A DNA stretch of 64,000 nucleotides from DAIDKA01 sp036498905 (lineage in GTDB: Bacteria > Pseudomonadota > Gammaproteobacteria > Steroidobacterales > Steroidobacteraceae), in assembly GCA_036498905.1 (NCBI GenBank), contig DASYER010000026.1, forward strand, positions 26,498-90,497, in the 5' to 3' direction. How positions within the stretch are numbered: the stretch's first letter is position 1; every line of letters begins with the position of its first letter. Positions 61,328-64,000 of this stretch are shown here, piece after piece. A program made the position numbers and the translations under genes. The notes under the pieces are model-generated. The model made no database searches. It was given only the letters and a program-made list of their open reading frames with translations, and had not been told where the DNA came from.

Positions 61328-62701
61328 TCACGGAGCTCCAGCGCCGGGGGGTCTACCGCCCCCAGGTCTGCCGCCGCCACCCTGGAAGCCGCCCGGGCGA
61401 CCCTGTCCGTTGCGGCCGCGGCGGAACCCGTTCGGGGATTTCGGCGCGTTCTTGCGTTCGGCCTCCGCCTGGGCACGGGCCTTGGCGACTTCCGCGGCCG
61501 TGGCATCCGGCAATTGCACCTGGGCGCCTTCGCGCAGCCGGTCGCCGCCATCGGTCACGACCACGTCATTGAGCTCGATACCGGACTTGACGGCCTGGTT
61601 CTCCCCATCCACCACGCCCAGCACCACCGGGCGCACGGTGACCGTGTTATCCGGTTTGACGAGGTATACGAAGGCGCTCTGCACCCCGTTCGGGGCGCCG
61701 CGGCGCACCGCAGCACCCGGGACTACCATCTGATCCTTGAGGGTGTTGACGATCAGCGCCACATTGACGAACTGCCCCGGGAACAGCGCCCCGTCGGTGT
61801 TATCAAATTGGGCGCGCAGCTTCAAAGTGCCGGTGGTCGTATCAATCATGTTGTCGGTCGTGGCGAGCATGCCGTCCGCAAGATGCTCCGCATTGGCACG
61901 GCCCGTGGCCACGACGGAGAGCGAGTTGCCGGCCTTGATCTGCTCCATGATCGAGGGAATGTTGTCCTCCGGGACCGTGAACAGCACCGAGATGGGATGC
62001 AATTGCGTGACGACGACGATGCCGTTGGCATCTCCGGGGGTCACGTAGTTGCCCTCATCGATCTGTCGCAAGCCGACGCGCCCGTCGATCGGCGAGACGA
62101 TGTGCGTGTACGCAAGATTCAGTTCTGCGGTCTTTACCTGCGCCTTGTCCGAGGCCACCGTTCCGGTGTCCTGTCCGACCGTCGCACGCTGCGTGTCCAC
62201 CTGCTGCTGCGACACCGAATCCTGCTTGATCAGATCCTCGTAACGTTTCATGTCCAGTTGCGCATCGGCCAGCTGCGCCTCATCGCGGGTCAGGGCGGCC
62301 TGCGCCTGAGCTAGCGAGGCCTCGTAGGGTCGCGGATCGATCACCGCGAGCAGCTCACCCTTCTTGACCATCTGGCCTTCATTGAAGTTCACCTTCTGCA
62401 TGATGCCGCTGATCTGCGCCTTCACGGTCACGGTCTTCAGCGGGGTCACGGTGCCGAGTCCCGGGATGCGCACGACGATGTCGCCCTTGGTGACGGTCGC
62501 GACCGAAACCGCCACGGCATTCTGGCGGAAGTTGAAAGTCGGACGCGTGTTGGCCGCGTTCTGTTCCTTGGCATGGTGCAGAAACCAGACACCGCCGCCG
62601 ATGAGCACAATCACAACGACAATCAGGACCCAATGGCGGCGCACAAACGCGACAGGCCCTGTGGAGGAGACCTGAGTCTCCGAATCAAATTCGTTCAGCA
62701 C
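61328..62701 (-). CDS. RND membrane fusion protein (MdtA-like adaptor)
   Basis: A 457-residue periplasmic adaptor. N-terminal membrane anchor (about 22-41, HWVLIVVVIVLIGGGVWFL), lipoyl half-motif GQMVKKGELLAVIDPRPYEA, coiled-coil hairpin (about 130-205), second lipoyl half SPIDGRVGLRQIDEGNYVTPG and beta-barrel domain. The C-terminal 40 residues are Gly/Pro/Arg-rich, an unusual tail. GTG start 4-5 bp after GGGGAA. It is the first gene of the efflux operon; the 246-bp gap 62702-62947 upstream holds TATAGT on the minus strand (62719-62724) as a possible -10. Confidence 0.94.
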   Translation of the reverse strand: MLNEFDSETQVSSTGPVAFVRRHWVLIVVVIVLIGGGVWFLHHAKEQNAANTRPTFNFRQNAVAVSVATVTKGDIVVRIPGLGTVTPLKTVTVKAQISGIMQKVNFNEGQMVKKGELLAVIDPRPYEASLAQAQAALTRDEAQLADAQLDMKRYEDLIKQDSVSQQQVDTQRATVGQDTGTVASDKAQVKTAELNLAYTHIVSPIDGRVGLRQIDEGNYVTPGDANGIVVVTQLHPISVLFTVPEDNIPSIMEQIKAGNSLSVVATGRANAEHLADGMLATTDNMIDTTTGTLKLRAQFDNTDGALFPGQFVNVALIVNTLKDQMVVPGAAVRRGAPNGVQSAFVYLVKPDNTVTVRPVVLGVVDGENQAVKSGIELNDVVVTDGGDRLREGAQVQLPDATAAEVAKARAQAEAERKNAPKSPNGFRRGRNGQGRPGGFQGGGGRPGGGRPPGAGAP

Positions 62702-62947
62702 ATGTTCCCCGCAAGCGGACTATATTGTTGCGATCTCAAGACCGGGTGGATCTTCAATTTCTGGTACTCATTTGACACCCGGCCTGGCTGCAAGTTGCGC
62801 TGCTGATGCAGCCGCACCTTCCGTCCCCAGCCACGCGGACGCGAAGATTAGCATGCAGGATGTCACGGGTTGCGTAACAGAATGTGTGGGATTAACGAAC
62901 TGCTGCCGGCGGGTCACCGGCTGCACTACCCAGTGTTTGAGTGTGCG

Positions 62948-63370
62948 TCAGGGCCGGCGTTGGCTGCCATCCCCAGCCAGGTCAAATCGGGACTTTCCGG
63001 GGGGCGCCACCAGCAGCGACGCCCAGCCATCCGGGGCCCTGGGCGGGTGCCATAGCAGGGTCTGGGGGTCCAGGCGGGCCAGCTGCCGATTGCCGGCCCA
63101 GGCGGCGCCATCACTGACATGCAGGGCCTCAAATGGCCCGTAGGCGCAGGAGGCCAGGCCCGCATTGTTCTCGAAATAGATGACCACCGGGTCCATGGAC
63201 TCGGCGCGGGCAAACTCGGCATCGCGTAACAGCCAGCCGGACATCCAGGTGGCCACCGCGTCGTTGCTGGCACCGCGGCACAGCATGCTGCCGATGAAGC
63301 GGAAAAACTCCCCCGGCTCAATGCTCTCGGCCGATCCCTGTCCGGGTGAATAGAACCTCAGTCGCAGCAT
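62948..63370 (-). CDS. Hypothetical protein downstream of the Rieske oxygenase
   Basis: A 140-residue soluble protein I cannot assign. It starts MLRLRFYSPGQGSAESIEPG and contains FFRFIGSMLCRGASNDAVATWMSG, DPVVIYFENNAGLASCAYGPFEALHVSDG and a WHPPRAPDGWASLLVAPPG tail. Composition and codon use look genuine. It lies 37 bp after the Rieske oxygenase gene on the same strand and is likely co-transcribed; a role in the same aromatic or lipid degradation step is inference. Confidence 0.62.
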   Translation of the reverse strand: MLRLRFYSPGQGSAESIEPGEFFRFIGSMLCRGASNDAVATWMSGWLLRDAEFARAESMDPVVIYFENNAGLASCAYGPFEALHVSDGAAWAGNRQLARLDPQTLLWHPPRAPDGWASLLVAPPGKSRFDLAGDGSQRRP

Positions 63371-63407
63371 GCTTCGCCCTAGAATTTGGCAGCGCCCGCC
63401 AGTCGCT

Positions 63408-64000
63408 TCAGCCGACGGCCTGATTGGCACGGTAGAAATTGCCAGACCGGACCTTGACCACGGCGGCCTTGGCATCAAAACTCACGCCGGCAGGATCCCC
63501 CCCGGCGGCCACGACCTGCATCTGCTCCAGAAGCATGCGCCGCACCATCATGATACCGCGATCGGAGGTCACCAGATGCTCGTCCGAATGCAGCGTGATC
63601 GGGCCCTGACCGGCCTGGGCCTCGAAGTCGCCGGGCGTGTCGCGGTGTTCCGCCTCGCTCATCTGCCCCCAGGTCTTGCCGTTGAAGAGCATGTTGCGAA
63701 ACGGGGCATCCTTGCTGACCCTGGCGACCATTGCCTGGACATAGTGGGTGTCATCCACGGGCACCACCCAGGAAATGCCGGTCGAGGGTCCTGCCCTGAG
63801 CGTCACATCGGGCACACTCATGATGTTCGGCAGCAGCCAGGAGGAGATCCGATCAACTTCCCGGCCATCGGGCAGCTGCCGGATGGCGCTGTAACACACG
63901 CCGGTATCGGTCGCGAAGAAGTCCACCTGCGGCATGACCGCGAACTGCGGAACGAACTGCACGGTACTGAAGGTGGAGTGCAGGACCTGGACGTGGAAGG
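63408..64000 (-). CDS. Rieske-type ring-hydroxylating oxygenase, C-terminal part (partial)
   Basis: The last 197 residues of a phthalate/vanillate-oxygenase-like large subunit; the start and the Rieske [2Fe-2S] domain lie beyond the right edge, and the frame is open to the window end. Recognisable C-terminal features are ISWVVPVDDTHYVQAMVARV, a GDFEAQAGQGPITLHSDEHLVTSDRGIMMVRRMLLEQM helix and the end AAGGDPAGVSFD. These proteins use a mononuclear iron to hydroxylate or demethylate aromatics. The substrate cannot be inferred. Confidence 0.8.
   Translation of the reverse strand, partial: FHVQVLHSTFSTVQFVPQFAVMPQVDFFATDTGVCYSAIRQLPDGREVDRISSWLLPNIMSVPDVTLRAGPSTGISWVVPVDDTHYVQAMVARVSKDAPFRNMLFNGKTWGQMSEAEHRDTPGDFEAQAGQGPITLHSDEHLVTSDRGIMMVRRMLLEQMQVVAAGGDPAGVSFDAKAAVVKVRSGNFYRANQAVG

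Noticed and set aside
62926..63321. A 131-codon minus-strand frame overlapping the unknown gene near the right end
   Set aside because: It is out of frame with the 62948-63370 gene, Ser/Ala/Pro-rich without structure, and lacks a ribosome-binding site.
1..64000. tRNA, rRNA, CRISPR arrays, transposases or integrase sites
   Set aside because: I searched by eye for TTCGA/TTC T-loops, direct repeat arrays, DDE motifs and long inverted repeats and found none that hold up; a tRNAscan or repeat search could still find short ones.

Overview
The window is GC-rich and densely coded, with many 4-bp start/stop overlaps, and reads as the chromosome of a free-living gammaproteobacterium. The gene set (LPS-type glycosyltransferase, MdtABC-like RND tandem, TonB/ExbBD energy transducers, YqjD/YqjE-type membrane proteins, OmpA) points to a Gram-negative. 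A Steroidobacter/Nevskiales-type lineage is plausible, but that placement is inference from gene content only. I see no tRNA, rRNA, CRISPR array, insertion sequence or prophage.

Left end (1-11.1 kb): the GlgE-GlgB pair of alpha-glucan synthesis, an Fsr-type MFS transporter, and two divergent copies of the predicted amidoligase module of circularly permuted ATP-grasp, alpha-E and transglutaminase domains. One copy is a fusion and the other is split. A GT9 glycosyltransferase and a SYLF-domain protein follow.

Centre (12.0-35.6 kb): the most unusual part. It is an envelope locus transcribed outwards from a 319-bp divergent region near 19.5 kb. The left arm encodes a di-haem beta-propeller lipoprotein, two outer-membrane beta-barrel proteins (one with an SH3-like domain), a TlpA thioredoxin, a DUF4266 lipoprotein ending CGCN and a DUF3570 protein, and it faces an ApbE flavin transferase. 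The right arm encodes a CxxCH protein, a di-haem LamG lipoprotein, a Tat-exported DUF1501-like protein, a second thioredoxin, three TPR proteins, small secreted proteins, one ExbB/TolQ, two ExbD/TolR and a TonB/AgmX-like protein. The right-arm parts list resembles the proton-driven Agl/Glt (gliding) and Nfs (spore coat) machines of Myxococcus. Its union with secreted cytochromes and a DUF1501-like protein suggests an undescribed PMF-powered, redox-linked cell-surface system.

Right half (35.6-64 kb): mostly housekeeping. It holds a Kef-type antiporter, a divergent PEP carboxylase that appears to start at CTG, a GNAT acetyltransferase, an orphan NtrC-type regulator behind a palindromic site, a YqjK/YqjE/YqjD stress-membrane operon, apt, formate-THF ligase, a PAS-PAS-GGDEF-EAL protein, HemJ, an aldehyde dehydrogenase, a single-chain glycyl-tRNA synthetase, an OmpA-family porin, a CHMI-like protein without the usual Pro1, an SDR, an RND efflux operon (MFP-RND-RND), an unknown gene, and the end of a Rieske oxygenase gene cut by the window edge.
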